Source of the DNA: Auanema rhodensis
Taxonomy: Eukaryota > Nematoda > Chromadorea > Rhabditida > Rhabditidae
Assembly (NCBI GenBank): GCA_964057225.1
Contig: OZ059895.1
Coordinates: 4,774,001-4,838,000, forward strand
DNA: 64,000 nt
Direction: 5' to 3'
How positions within the stretch are numbered: the first letter of the stretch is position 1; every line of letters starts with the position of its first letter. The notes beneath the pieces are model-generated. The model worked only from the letters and a program-made list of their open reading frames with translations, was not told the DNA's origin and searched no databases. Shown piece by piece: positions 37,401-50,071 of this stretch. The position numbers and the translations under genes are program-made.

Positions 37401-40400
37401 TGTTTTTAGATTCCTTTTTCTAAGGCAAAGATGATGGACAATGTTATTCAACGAAAAAATCAATTCTTCAGGGTGAAAATCGAGGATATAAGTGTGAACT
37501 TATATCAGTTGATATCTCGGTGCATTTTCAAGCTAGCGCAAATCTGATAACACAGATCGACGCAGCTTAAAAATCCGCATCGAATGCACTATACTTCATT
37601 GAGAAACGCTTAATACAAAAATTAGTTATGATCGTTTGAAAAATGATGCATTAGTGTATGTTGAGTTTCCATGTACACTCAACATTGCTTCCAAAAACAT
37701 TTTGACAAAAATTTTTTCGAAAAATTTCAAAATAATTTAGCAAAAAGTAGATGTTTTTAGATTCCTTTTTTCAAGGCAAAGACGATGGACAATGTTATTC
37801 AACGAAAAAATTAATTCTTCAGGGTGAAAATCGAGGATATAAGTGTGAACTTATATCAGTTGATATCTCGGTGCATTTTTAAGCTAGCGCAAATCTGATA
37901 ACACAGATCGACGCAGCTTAAAAATCCGCATCAAATGCACTATACTTCATTGAGAAACGCTTAATACAAAAATTAGTTATGATCGTTTGAAAAATGATGC
38001 ATTAGTGTATGTTGAGTTTCCATGTACACTCAACATTGCTTTCAAAAACATTTTGACAAAAATTTTTTCGAAAAATTTCAAAATAATTTAGCAAAAAGTA
38101 GATGTTTTTAGATTCCTTTTTTCAAGGCAAAGACGATGGACAATGTTATTCAACGAAAAAATTAATTCTTCAGGGTGAAAATCGAGGATATAAGTGTGAA
38201 CTTATATCAGTTGATATCTCGGTGCATTTTTAAGCTAGCGCAAATCTGATAACACAGATCGACGCAGCTTAAAAATCCGCATCGAATGCACTATACTTCA
38301 TTGAGAAACGCTTAATACAAAAATTAGTTATGATCGTTTGAAAAATGATGCATTAGTGTATGTTGAGTTTCCATGTACACTCAACATTGCTTCCAAAAAC
38401 ATTTTGACAAAAATTTTTTCGAAAAATTTCAAAATAATTTAGCAAAAAGTAGATGTTTTTAGATTCCTTTTTTTAAGGCAAAAATGATGGACAATGTTAT
38501 TCAACGAAAAAATTAATTCTTCAGGGTGAAAATCGAGGATATAAGTGTGAACTTATATCAGTTGATATCTCGGTGCATTTTTAAGCTAGCGCAAATCTGA
38601 TAACACAGATCGACGCAGCTTAAAAATCCGCATCAAATGCACTATACTTCATTGAGAAACGCTTAATACAAAAATTAGTTATGATCGTTTGAAAAATGAT
38701 GCATTAGTGTATGTTGAGTTTCCATGTACACTCAACATTGCTTTCAAAAACATTTTGACAAAAATTTTTTCGAAAAATTTCAAAATAATTTAGCAAAAAG
38801 TAGATGTTTTTAGATTCCTTTTTTCAAGGCAAAGACGATGGACAATGTTATTCAACGAAAAAATTAATTCTTCAGGGTGAAAATCGAGGATATAAGTGTG
38901 AACTTATATCAGTTGATATCTCGGTGCATTTTTAAGCTAGCGCAAATCTGATAACACAGATCGACGCAGCTTAAAAATCCGCATCGAATGCACTATACTT
39001 CATTGAGAAACGCTTAATACAAAAATTAGTTATGATCGTTTGAAAAATGATGCATTAGTGTATGTTGAGTTTCCATGTACACTCAACATTGCTTCCAAAA
39101 ACATTTTGACAAAAATTTTTTCGAAAAATTTCAAAATAATTTAGCAAAAAGTAGATGTTTTTAGATTCCTTTTTTTAAGGCAAAAATGATGGACAATGTT
39201 ATTAAACGAAAAAATTAATTCTTCAGGGTGAAAATCGAGGATATAAGTGTGAACTTATATCAGTTGATATCTCGGTGCATTTTTAAGCTAGCGCAAATCT
39301 GATAACACAGATCGACGCAGCTTAAAAATCCGCATCGAATGCACTATACTTCATTGAGAAACGCTTAATACAAAAATTAGTTATGATCGTTTGAAAAATG
39401 ATGCATTAGTGTATGTTGAGTTTCCATGTACACTCAACATTGCTTCCAAAAACATTTTGACAAAAATTTTTTCGAAAAATTTCAAAATAATTTAGCAAAA
39501 AGTAGATGTTTTTAGATTCCTTTTTTCAAGGCAAAGACGATGGACAATGTTATTCAACGAAAAAAATAATTCTTCAGGGTGAAAATCGAGGATATAAGTG
39601 TGAACTTATATCAGTTGATATCTCGGTGCATTTTTAAGCTAGCGCAAATCTGATAACACAGATCGACGCAGCTTAAAAATCCGCATCGAATGCACTATAC
39701 TACATTGAGAAACGCTTAATACAAAAATTAGTTATGATCGTTTGAAAAATGATGCATTAGTGTATGTTGAGTTTCCATGTACACTCAACATTGCTTCGAA
39801 AAACATTTTGACAAAAATTTTTTCGAAAAATTTCAAAATAATTTAGCAAAAAGTAGATGTTTTTAGATTCCTTTTTCTAAGGCAAAGATGATGGACAATG
39901 TTATTCAACGAAAAAATCAATTCTTCAGGGTGAAAATCGAGGATATAAGTGTGAACTTATATCAGTTGATATCTCGGTGCATTTTCAAGCTAGCGCAAAT
40001 CTGATAACACAGATCGACGCAGCTTAAAAATCCGCATCGAATGCACTATACTTCATTGAGAAACGCTTAATACAAAAATTAGTTATGATCGTTTGAAAAA
40101 TGATGCATTAGTGTATGTTGAGTTTCCATGTACACTCAACATTGCTTCGAAAAACATTTTGACAAAAATTTTTTCGAAAAATTTCAAAATAATTTAGCAA
40201 AAAGTAGATGTTTTTCGATTCCTTTTTTAAGGCAAAGATGATGGACAATGTTATTCAACGAAAAAATCAATTCTTCAGGGTGAAAATCGAGGATATAAGT
40301 GTGAACTTATATCAGTTGATATCTCGGTGCATTTTTAAGCTAGCGCAAATCTGATAACACAGATCGACGCAGCTTAAAAATCCGCATCGAATGCACTATA

Positions 40401-40737
40401 CTTCATTGAAAAACGCTTAATACAAAAATTAGTTATGATCGTTCGAAAAATGATGCATTAGTGTATGTTGAGTTTCCATGTACACTCAACATTGCTTCCA
40501 AAAACATTTTGACAAAAATTTTTTCGAAAAATTTCAAAATAATTTAGCAAAAAGTAGATGTTTTTAGATTCCTTTTTTCAAGGCAAAGACGATGGACAAT
40601 GTTATTCAACGAAAAAATTAATTCTTCAGGGTGAAAATCGAGGATATAAGTGTGAACTTATATCAGTTGATATCTCGGTGCATTTTTAAGCTAGCGCAAA
40701 TCTGATAACACAGATCGACGCAGCTTAAAAATCCGCA

Positions 40738-41793
40738 TCGAATGCACTATACTTCATTGAGAAACGCTTAATACAAAAATTAGTTATGATCGTTTGAAAA
40801 ATGATGCATTAGTGTATGTTGAGTTTCCATGTACACTCAACATTGCTTCCAAAAACATTTTGACAAAAATTTTTTCGAAAAATTTCAAAATAATTTAGCA
40901 AAAAGTAGATGTTTTTAGATTCCTTTTTTAAGGCAAAGACGATGGACAATGTTATTCAACGAAAAAATTAATTCTTCAGGGTGAAAATCGAGGATATAAG
41001 TGTGAACTTATATCAGTTGATATCTCGGTGCATTTTCATTCAAGCTAGCGCAAATCTGATAACACAGATCGACGCAGCTTAAAAATCCGCATCGAATGCA
41101 CTATACTTCATTGAGAAACGCTTAATACAAAAATTAGTTATGATCGTTTGAAAAATGATGCATTAGTGTATGTTGAGTTTCCATGTACACTCAACATTGC
41201 TTCCAAAAACATTTTGACAAAAATTTTTTCGAAAAATTTCAAAATAATTTAGCAAAAAGTAAATGTTTTTAGATTCCTTTTTTCAAGGCAAAGACGATGG
41301 ACAATGTTATTCAACGAAAAAATTAATTCTTCAGGGTGAAAATCGAAGATATAAGTGTGAACTTATATCAGTTGATATCTCGGTGCATTTTTAAGCTAGC
41401 GCAAATCTGATAACACAGATCGACGCAGCTTAAAAATCCGCATCGAATGCACTATACTACATTGAGAAACGCTTAATACAAAAATTAGTTATGATCGTTT
41501 GAAAAATGATGCATTAGTGTATGTTGAGTTTCCATGTACACTCAACATTGCTTCCAAAAACATTTTGACAAAAATTTTTTCGAAAAATTTCAAAATAATT
41601 TAGCAAAAAGTAGATGTTGTTAGATTCCTTTTTTCAAGGCAAAGACGATGGACAATGTTATTCAACGAAAAAATTAATTCTTCAGGGTGAAAATCGAGGA
41701 TATAAGTGTGAACTTATATCAGTTGATATCTCGGTGCATTTTTAAGCTAGCGCAAATCTGATAACACAGATCGATGCAGCTTAAAAATCCGCA
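40738..41793 (+). repeat. Trimer, first of a local tandem duplication (1056 bp)
   Basis: 354-bp unit with the TTCA duplication (40738), unit with GTAAATG and CGAAGATATAAG (41092), unit with GTTGTTAG and GATGCAGC (41443). The same three follow at once at 41794-42850 (1057 bp). GTAAATG is in both trimers but not in 32317, so it arose before the local duplication and after the long-range one. Confidence 0.9.
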
Positions 41794-44603
41794 TCGAATG
41801 CACTATACTTCATTGAGAAACGCTTAATACAAAAATTAGTTATGATCGTTTGAAAAATGATGCATTAGTGTATGTTGAGTTTCCATGTACACTCAACATT
41901 GCTTCCAAAAACATTTTGACAAAAATTTTTTCGAAAAATTTCAAAATAATTTAGCAAAAAGTAGATGTTTTTAGATTCCTTTTTTCAAGGCAAAGACGAT
42001 GGACAATGTTATTCAACGAAAAAATTAATTCTTCAGGGTGAAAATCGAGGATATAAGTGTGAACTTATATCAGTTGATATCTCGGTGCATTTTCATTCAA
42101 GCTAGCGCAAATCTGATAACACAGATCGACGCAGCTTAAAAATCCGCATCGAATGCACTATACTTCATTGAGAAACGCTTAATACAAAAATTAGTTATGA
42201 TCGTTTGAAAAATGATGCATTAGTGTATGTTGAGTTTCCATGTACACTCAACATTGCTTCCAAAAACATTTTGACAAAAATTTTTTCGAAAAATTTCAAA
42301 ATAATTTAGCAAAAAGTAAATGTTTTTAGATTCCTTTTTTCAAGGCAAAGACGATGGACAATGTTATTCAACGAAAAAATTAATTCTTCAGGGTGAAAAT
42401 CGAAGATATAAGTGTGAACTTATATCAGTTGATATCTCGGTGCATTTTTAAGCTAGCGCAAATCTGATAACACAGATCGACGCAGCTTAAAAATCCGCAT
42501 CGAATGCACTATACTACATTGAGAAACGCTTAATACAAAAATTAGTTATGATCGTTTGAAAAATGATGCATTAGTGTATGTTGAGTTTCCATGTACACTC
42601 AACATTGCTTCCAAAAACATTTTGACAAAAATTTTTTCGAAAAATTTCAAAATAATTTAGCAAAAAGTAGATGTTGTTAGATTCCTTTTTTCAAGGCAAA
42701 GACGATGGACAATGTTATTCAACGAAAAAATTAATTCTTCAGGGTGAAAATCGAGGATATAAGTGTGAACTTATATCAGTTGATATCTCGGTGCATTTTT
42801 AAGCTAGCGCAAATCTGATAACACAGATCGATGCAGCTTAAAAATCCGCATCGAATGCACTATACTACATTGAGAAACGCTTGATACAAAAATTAGTTAT
42901 GATCGTTTGAAAAATGATGCATTAGTGTATGTTGAGTTTCCATGTACACTCAACATTGCTTCCAAAAACATTTTGACAAAAATTTTTTCGAAAAATTTCA
43001 AAATAATTTAGCAAAAAGTAGATGTTTTTCGATTCCTTTTTTAAGGCAAAGATGATGGACAATGTTATTCAACGAAAAAATCAATTCTTCAGGGTGAAAA
43101 TCGAGGATATAAGTGTGAACTTATATCAGTTGATATCTCGGTGCATTTTCAAGCTAGCGCAAATCTGATAACACAGATCGACGCAGCTTAAAAATCCGCA
43201 TCGAATGCACTATACTTCATTGAGAAACGCTTAATACAAAAATTAGTTATGATCGTTTGAAAAATGATGCATTAGTGTATGTTGAGTTTCCATGTACACT
43301 CAACATTGCTTCCAAAAACATTTTGACAAAAATTTTTTCGAAAAATTTCAAAATAATTTAGCAAAAAGTAGATGTTTTTAGATTACTTTTTTCAAGGCAA
43401 AGCCGATGGACAATGTTATTCAACGAAAAAATTAATTCTTCAGGGTGAAAATCGAGGATATAAGTGTGAACTTATATCAGTTGATATCTCGGTGCATTTT
43501 TAAGCTAGCGCAAATCTGATAACACAGATCGACGCAGCTTAAAAATCCGCATCAAATGCACTATACTTCATTGAGAAACGCTTAATACAAAAATTAGTTA
43601 TGATCGTTTGAAAAATGATGCATTAGTGTATGTTGAGTTTCCATGTACACTCAACATTGCTTCGAAAAACATTTTGACAAAAATTTTTTCGAAAAATTTC
43701 AAAATAATTTAGCAAAAAGTAGATGTTTTTCGATTCCTTTTTTAAGGCAAAGATGATGGACAATGTTATTCAACGAAAAAATCAATTCTTCAGGGTGAAA
43801 ATCGAGGATATAAGTGTGAACTTATATCAGTTGATATTTCGGTGCATTTTCAAGCTAGCGCAAATCTGATAACACAGATCGACGCAGCTTAAAAATCCGC
43901 ATCGAATGCACTATACTTCATTGAGAAACGCTTAATACAAAAATTAGTTATGATCGTTTGAAAAATGATGCATTAGTGTATGTTGAGTTTCCATGTACAC
44001 TCAACATTGCTTCCAAAAACATTTTGACAAAAATTTTTTCGAAAAATTTCAAAATAATTTAGCAAAAAGTAGATGTTTTTAGATTCCTTTTTTCAAGGCA
44101 AAGACGATGGACAATGTTATTCAACGAAAAAATTAATTCTTCAGGGTGAAAATCGAGGATATAAGTGTGAACTTATATCAGTTGATATCTCGGTGCATTT
44201 TTAAGCTAGCGCAAATCTGATAACACAGATCGACGCAGCTTAAAAATCCGCATCAAATGCACTATACTTCATTGAGAAACGCTTAATACAAAAATTAGTT
44301 ATGATCGTTTGAAAAATGATGCATTAGTGTATGTTGAGTTTCCATGTACACTCAACATTGCTTTCAAAAACATTTTGACAAAAATTTTTTCGAAAAATTT
44401 CAAAATAATTTAGCAAAAAGTAGATGTTTTTAGATTCCTTTTTTCAAGGCAAAGACGATGGACAATGTTATTCAACGAAAAAATTAATTCTTCAGGGTGA
44501 AAATCGAGGATATAAGTGTGAACTTATATCAGTTGATATCTCGGTGCATTTTTAAGCTAGCGCAAATCTGATAACACAGATCGACGCAGCTTAAAAATCC
44601 GCA
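41794..44603 (+). repeat. Seven-unit segment, copy 2, with one unit inserted
   Basis: Units 41794 (355), 42149, 42500, 42851 plus 43201 (together the CTTGATACAAA unit and one extra unit), 43552 (TCAAATG C), 43902 (A), 44253 (A'). It lies 9832 bp after copy 1. The first three units also form the second of the local trimers. Confidence 0.88.
42851..43551 (+). repeat. One unit split into two recombinants by an inserted unit length
   Basis: The single unit 33019 has CTTGATACAAA near its start and GATTACTTTTTTC near 180. In copy 2 these marks sit in different units: 42851 has CTTGATACAAA but a C-type 3' part, and 43201 has an ordinary A start but GATTACTTTTTTC (and AGCCGATGG). A 350-bp insertion with ends inside the unit (positions ~33-184) explains this. 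Confidence 0.82.
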
Positions 44604-46708
44604 TCGAATGCACTATACTTCATTGAGAAACGCTTAATACAAAAATTAGTTATGATCGTTTGAAAAATGATGCATTAGTGTATGTTGAGTTTCCATGTAC
44701 ACTCAACATTGCTTCCAAAAACATTTTGACAAAAATTTTTTCGAAAAATTTCAAAATAATTTAGCAAAAAGTAGATGTTTTTAGATTCCTTTTTTAAGGC
44801 AAAAATGATGGACAATGTTATTAAACGAAAAAATTAATTCTTCAGGGTGAAAATCGAGGATATAAGTGTGAACTTATATCAGTTGATATCTCGGTGTATT
44901 TTTAAGCTAGCGCAAATCTGATAACACAGATCGACGCAGCTTAAAAATCCGCATCGAATGCACTATACTTCATTGAGAAACGCTTAATACAAAAATTAGT
45001 TATGATCGTTTGAAAAATGATGCATTAGTGTATGTTGAGTTTCCATGTACACTCAACATTGCTTCCAAAAACATTTTGACAAAAATTTTTTCGAAAAATT
45101 TCAAAATAATTTAGCAAAAAGTAGATGTTTTTAGATTCCTTTTTTCAAGGCAAAGACGATGGACAATGTTATTCAACGAAAAAATTAATTCTTCAGGGTG
45201 AAAATCGAGGATATAAGTGTGAACTTATATCAGTTGATATCTCGGTGCATTTTTAAGCTAGCGCAAATCTGATAACACAGATCGACGCAGCTTAAAAATC
45301 CGCATCGAATGCACTATACTTCATTGAGAAACGCTTAATACAAAAATTAGTTATGATCGTTTGAAAAATGATGCATTAGTGTATGTTGAGTTTCCATGTA
45401 CACTCAACATTGCTTCCAAAAACATTTTGACAAAAATTTTTTCGAAAAATTTCAAAATAATTTAGCAAAAAGTAGATGTTTTTAGATTCCTTTTTTCAAG
45501 GCAAAGACGATGGACAATGTTATTCAACGAAAAAATTAATTCTTCAGGGTGAAAATCGAGGATATAAGTGTGAACTTATATCAGTTGATATCTCGGTGCA
45601 TTTTTAAGCTAGCGCAAATCTGATAACACAGATCGACGCAGCTTAAAAATCCGCATCGAATGCACTATACTTCATTGAGAAACGCTTAATACAAAAATTA
45701 GTTATGATCGTTTGAAAAATGATGCATTAGTGTATGTTGAGTTTCCATGTACACTCAACATTGCTTCCAAAAACATTTTGACAAAAATTTTTTCGAAAAA
45801 TTTCAAAATAATTTAGCAAAAAGTAGATGTTTTTAGATTCCTTTTTTCAAGGCAAAGACGATGGACAATGTTATTCAACGAAAAAATTAATTCTTCAGGG
45901 TGAAAATCGAGGATATAAGTGTGAACTTATATCAGTTGATATCTCGGTGCATTTTTAAGCTAGCGCAAATCTGATAACACAGATCGACGCAGCTTAAAAA
46001 TCCGCATCGAATGCACTATACTACATTGAGAAACGCTTAATACAAAAATTAGTTATGATCGTTTGAAAAATGATGCATTAGTGTATGTTGAGTTTCCATG
46101 TACACTCAACATTGCTTCGAAAAACATTTTGACAAAAATTTTTTCGAAAAATTTCAAAATAATTTAGCAAAAAGTAGATGTTTTTAGATTCCTTTTTCTA
46201 AGGCAAAGATGATGGACAATGTTATTCAACGAAAAAATCAATTCTTCAGGGTGAAAATCGAGGATATAAGTGTGAACTTATATCAGTTGATATCTCGGTG
46301 CATTTTCAAGCTAGCGCAAATCTGATAACACAGATCGACGCAGCTTAAAAATCCGCATCAAATGCACTATACTTCATTGAGAAACGCTTAATACAAAAAT
46401 TAGTTATGATCGTTTGAAAAATGATGCATTAGTGTATGTTGAGTTTCCATGTACACTCAACATTGCTTTCAAAAACATTTTGACAAAAATTTTTTCGAAA
46501 AATTTCAAAATAATTTAGCAAAAAGTAGATGTTTTTAGATTCCTTTTTTCAAGGCAAAGACGATGGACAATGTTATTCAACGAAAAAATTAATTCTTCAG
46601 GGTGAAAATCGAGGATATAAGTGTGAACTTATATCAGTTGATATCTCGGTGCATTTTTAAGCTAGCGCAAATCTGATAACACAGATCGACGCAGCTTAAA
46701 AATCCGCA

Positions 46709-47059
46709 TCGAATGCACTATACTTCATTGAGAAACGCTTAATACAAAAATTAGTTATGATCGTTTGAAAAATGATGCATTAGTGTATGTTGAGTTTCCA
46801 TGTACACTCAACATTGCTTCCAAAAACATTTTGACAAAAATTTTTTCGAAAAATTTCAAAATAATTTAGCAAAAAGTAGATGTTTTTAGATTCCTTTTTT
46901 TAAGGCAAAAATGATGGACAATGTTATTAAACGAAAAAATTAATTCTTCAGGGTGAAAATCGAGGATATAAGTGTGAACTTATATCAGTTGATATCTCGG
47001 TGCATTTTTAAGCTAGCGCAAATCTGATAACACAGATCGACGCAGCTTAAAAATCCGCA
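46709..47059 (+). repeat. Reference unit, type D (TTAAACG)
   Basis: Type D has CTTTTTTTAAGG, A202 with T204 (CAAAAATGATGG) and A221 (TTAAACG in place of TTCAACG). It is the main type in 3515-5971, 6674-7726 and 8780-9481 and then occurs singly inside longer repeats (14751, 19662, 23180, 24939, 27395, 30909, 38984, 44604, 46709). Units at 38282 and 63464 have the D T-run and CAAAAATG but keep C221, so they are intermediates or recombinants. Confidence 0.9.
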
Positions 47060-47761
47060 TCGAATGCACTATACTTCATTGAGAAACGCTTAATACAAAA
47101 ATTAGTTATGATCGTTTGAAAAATGATGCATTAGTGTATGTTGAGTTTCCATGTACACTCAACATTGCTTCCAAAAACATTTTGACAAAAATTTTTTCGA
47201 AAAATTTCAAAATAATTTAGCAAAAAGTAGATGTTTTTAGATTCCTTTTTTCAAGGCAAAGACGATGGACAATGTTATTCAACGAAAAAATTAATTCTTC
47301 AGGGTGAAAATCGAGGATATAAGTGTGAACTTATATCAGTTGATATCTCGGTGCATTTTTAAGCTAGCGCAAATCTGATAACACAGATCGACGCAGCTTA
47401 AAAATCCGCATCGAATGCACTATACTACATTGAGAAACGCTTAATACAAAAATTAGTTATGATCGTTTGAAAAATGATGCATTAGTGTATGTTGAGTTTC
47501 CATGTACACTCAACATTGCTTCGAAAAACATTTTGACAAAAATTTTTTCGAAAAATTTCAAAATAATTTAGCAAAAAGTAGATGTTTTTAGATTCCTTTT
47601 TCTAAGGCAAAGATGATGGACAATGTTATTCAACGAAAAAATCAATTCTTCAGGGTGAAAATCGAGGATATAAGTGTGAACTTATATCAGTTGATATCTC
47701 GGTGCATTTTCAAGCTAGCGCAAATCTGATAACACAGATCGACGCAGCTTAAAAATCCGCA

Positions 47762-48111
47762 TCGAATGCACTATACTTCATTGAGAAACGCTTAATACAA
47801 AAATTAGTTATGATCGTTTGAAAAATGATGCATTAGTGTATGTTGAGTTTCCATGTACACTCAACATTGCTTCGAAAAACATTTTGACAAAAATTTTTTC
47901 GAAAAATTTCAAAATAATTTAGCAAAAAGTAGATGTTTTTCGATTCCTTTTTTAAGGCAAAGATGATGGACAATGTTATTCAACGAAAAAATCAATTCTT
48001 CAGGGTGAAAATCGAGGATATAAGTGTGAACTTATATCAGTTGATATTTCGGTGCATTTTCAAGCTAGCGCAAATCTGATAACACAGATCGACGCAGCTT
48101 AAAAATCCGCA
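47762..48111 (+). repeat. Reference unit, type C (350 bp)
   Basis: Type C has C180 (TTTTTCGATT), a one-base loss in the T-run so that CCTTTTTTAAGG is one shorter, T204, C233, C301 and in most copies T288, which removes the GATATC at 283-288. Starts of 350-bp units: 13348, 15102, 15803, 17908, 25641, 33370, 34422, 40037, 42851, 43552, 44604 (a D unit with its own one-base loss), 47762, 51532, 53290, 53991, 55394, 60658 and 62061. The unit at 51882 is also C but is 355 bp through two small insertions. Confidence 0.9.
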
Positions 48112-48813
48112 TCGAATGCACTATACTTCATTGAGAAACGCTTAATACAAAAATTAGTTATGATCGTTTGAAAAATGTTGCATTAGTGTATGTTGAGTTT
48201 CCATGTACACTCAACATTGCTTCCAAAAACATTTTGACAAAAATTTTTTCGAAAAATTTCAAAATAATTTAGCAAAAAGTAGATGTTTTTAGATTCCTTT
48301 TTTCAAGGCAAAGACGATGGACAATGTTATTCAACGAAAAAATTAATTCTTCAGGGTGAAAATCGAGGATATAAGTGTGAACTTATATCAGTTGATATCT
48401 CGGTGCATTTTTAAGCTAGCGCAAATCTGATAACACAGATCGACGCAGCTTAAAAATCCGCATCGAATGCACTATACTTCATTGAGAAACGCTTAATACA
48501 AAAATTAGTTATGATCGTTTGAAAAATGATGCATTAGTGTATGTTGAGTTTCCATGTACACTCAACATTGCTTCCAAAAACATTTTGACAAAAATTTTTT
48601 CGAAAAATTTCAAAATAATTTAGCAAAAAGTAGATGTTTTTAGATTCCTTTTTTCAAGGCAAAGACGATGGACAATGTTATTCAACGAAAAAATTAATTC
48701 TTCAGGGTGAAAATCGAGGATATAAGTGTGAACTTATATCAGTTGATATCTCGGTGCATTTTTAAGCTAGCGCAAATCTGATAACACAGATCGACGCAGC
48801 TTAAAAATCCGCA

Positions 48814-49074
48814 TCGAATGCAAAATATAAGTGTGAACTTATATCAGTTGATATTTCGGTGCATTTTCAAGCTAAATAATTTAGCAAAAAGTAGATGTTT
48901 TTAGATTCCTTTTTTCAAGGCAAAGACGATGGACAATGTTATTCAACGAAAAAATTAATTCTTCAGGGTGAAAATCGAGGATATAAGTGTGAACTTATAT
49001 CAGTTGATATCTCGGTGCATTTTTAAGCTAGCGCAAATCTGATAACACAGATCGACGCAGCTTAAAAATCCGCA
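48814..49074 (+). repeat. Rearranged 261-bp unit, the only break in the register
   Basis: Read in order: unit positions 1-9 (48814-48822), two A bases not assignable, positions 258-307 (48825-48874, with T288 and C301, so from a C or late B unit), then a jump back to positions 152-351 (48875-49074, type A). So one stretch is deleted (10-257) and another is repeated out of order. Both joins lie in A-rich sequence with one to three shared bases. It separates block III from block IV. A double end-joining event or template switch fits; an assembly error is possible. Confidence 0.93.
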
Positions 49075-49425
49075 TCGAATGCACTATACTACATTGAGAA
49101 ACGCTTAATACAAAAATTAGTTATGATCGTTTGAAAAATGATGCATTAGTGTATGTTGAGTTTCCATGTACACTCAACATTGCTTCGAAAAACATTTTGA
49201 CAAAAATTTTTTCGAAAAATTTCAAAATAATTTAGCAAAAAGTAGATGTTTTTAGATTCCTTTTTCTAAGGCAAAGATGATGGACAATGTTATTCAACGA
49301 AAAAATCAATTCTTCAGGGTGAAAATCGAGGATATAAGTGTGAACTTATATCAGTTGATATCTCGGTGCATTTTCAAGCTAGCGCAAATCTGATAACACA
49401 GATCGACGCAGCTTAAAAATCCGCA
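49075..49425 (+). repeat. Reference unit, type B
   Basis: Type B differs from A by A17 (CTACAT, in many but not all copies), G113 (GCTTCG, which makes a second TTCGAA at 110-115), CTTTTTCTAAGG instead of CTTTTTTCAAGG, T204 (GATGATGG), C233 (ATCAATT) and C301 (TTTTCAAGCT). These five or more sites travel together, so B is a true lineage and not random drift. Length stays 351. B with C233 is absent before 12642 and common afterwards. A variant with T288 (ATTTCGG) forms the dimers at 49426-51531. Confidence 0.9.
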
Positions 49426-49854
49426 TCGAATGCACTATACTTCATTGAGAAACGCTTAATACAAAAATTAGTTATGATCGTTTGAAAAATGATGCATTAG
49501 TGTATGTTGAGTTTCCATGTACACTCAACATTGCTTCGAAAAACATTTTGACAAAAATTTTTTCGAAAAATTTCAAAATAATTTAGCAAAAAGTAGATGT
49601 TTTTAGATTCCTTTTTCTAAGGCAAAGATGATGGACAATGTTATTCAACGAAAAAATCAATTCTTCAGGGTGAAAATCGAGGATATAAGTGTGAACTTAT
49701 ATCAGTTGATATTTCGGTGCATTTTCAAGCTAGCGCAAATCTGATAACACAGATCGACGCAGCTTAAAAATCCGCATCGAATGCACTATACTTCATTGAG
49801 AAACGCTTAATACAAAAATTAGTTATGATCGTTTGAAAAATGATGCATTAGTGT

Positions 49855-49882
49855 ATGTTGAGTTTCCATGTACACTCAACAT
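49855..49882. other. Inverted repeat 1 (unit positions 79-106), shown in reference unit
   Basis: ATGTTGAGT and ACTCAACAT form a perfect 9-bp stem around a 10-base centre. Apparently unchanged in nearly all units; the one change I saw in the centre is CATGCACACT at 16153. It sits inside the most conserved stretch of the unit (about 60-110). Confidence 0.9.
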
Positions 49883-49909
49883 TGCTTCCAAAAACATTTT
49901 GACAAAAAT

Positions 49910-49921
49910 TTTTTCGAAAAA
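49910..49921. other. A/T palindrome with central CG (unit positions 134-145)
   Basis: TTTTTCGAAAAA is a perfect 12-bp palindrome flanked by more A/T runs. Present in essentially every unit. A/T runs of this type are expected to bend DNA or exclude nucleosomes; this is inference. Confidence 0.85.
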
Positions 49922-50032
49922 TTTCAAAATAATTTAGCAAAAAGTAGATGTTTTTAGATTCCTTTTTTCAAGGCAAAGACGATGGACAATGTTATTCAAC
50001 GAAAAAATTAATTCTTCAGGGTGAAAATCGAG

Positions 50033-50054
50033 GATATAAGTGTGAACTTATATC
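50033..50054. other. Inverted repeat 2 (unit positions 257-278), 9-bp stem, 4-base loop
   Basis: GATATAAGT, loop GTGA, ACTTATATC: a perfect stem with a GNRA-like loop if transcribed. Variants A272 (type F and others), C272 (54341, 55744), T274 (type E) and C259 (21421) each break one pair, and I see no matching change on the other arm. The stem is therefore a property of the sequence and not shown to be selected. Confidence 0.88.
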
Positions 50055-50071
50055 AGTTGATATCTCGGTGC

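Larger units (their letters stand above)
31962..48813 (+). repeat. Block III of the array (48 units)
   Basis: T, E and C213 do not occur. Type A dominates, with B, C, A' and D between. Recurrent local orders are B-A-A' (34772, 36176-37228, 37229-38281) and A'-D (38633-39334, 44253-44953, 46358-47059). Contains the segment 31962-34421 and its second copy at 41794-44603. Hybrids include 34422 (C 5' part with T233, C288, T301) and 35825 (C113 with a B 3' part). It ends at the rearranged unit. Confidence 0.82.

Noticed and set aside
48814-49074. Transposon insertion or target-site duplication at the register break
   Set aside because: All but two bases are satellite pieces; there are no terminal repeats, foreign sequence or flanking duplications.
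49988-50004. CENP-B box on the minus strand (unit positions 212-228)
   Set aside because: TTTCGTTGAATAACATT matches the TTCG part and one A of the box but lacks the required CGGG half, and A221 units change it further.
49814-50032. Ancient internal duplication of the unit (AAAAATTA ... GAAAAT at 38-68 and 227-256)
   Set aside because: The similarity is limited to A/T-rich bases over about 30 bp and the offset (189) is not half the unit, so chance is a sufficient explanation.
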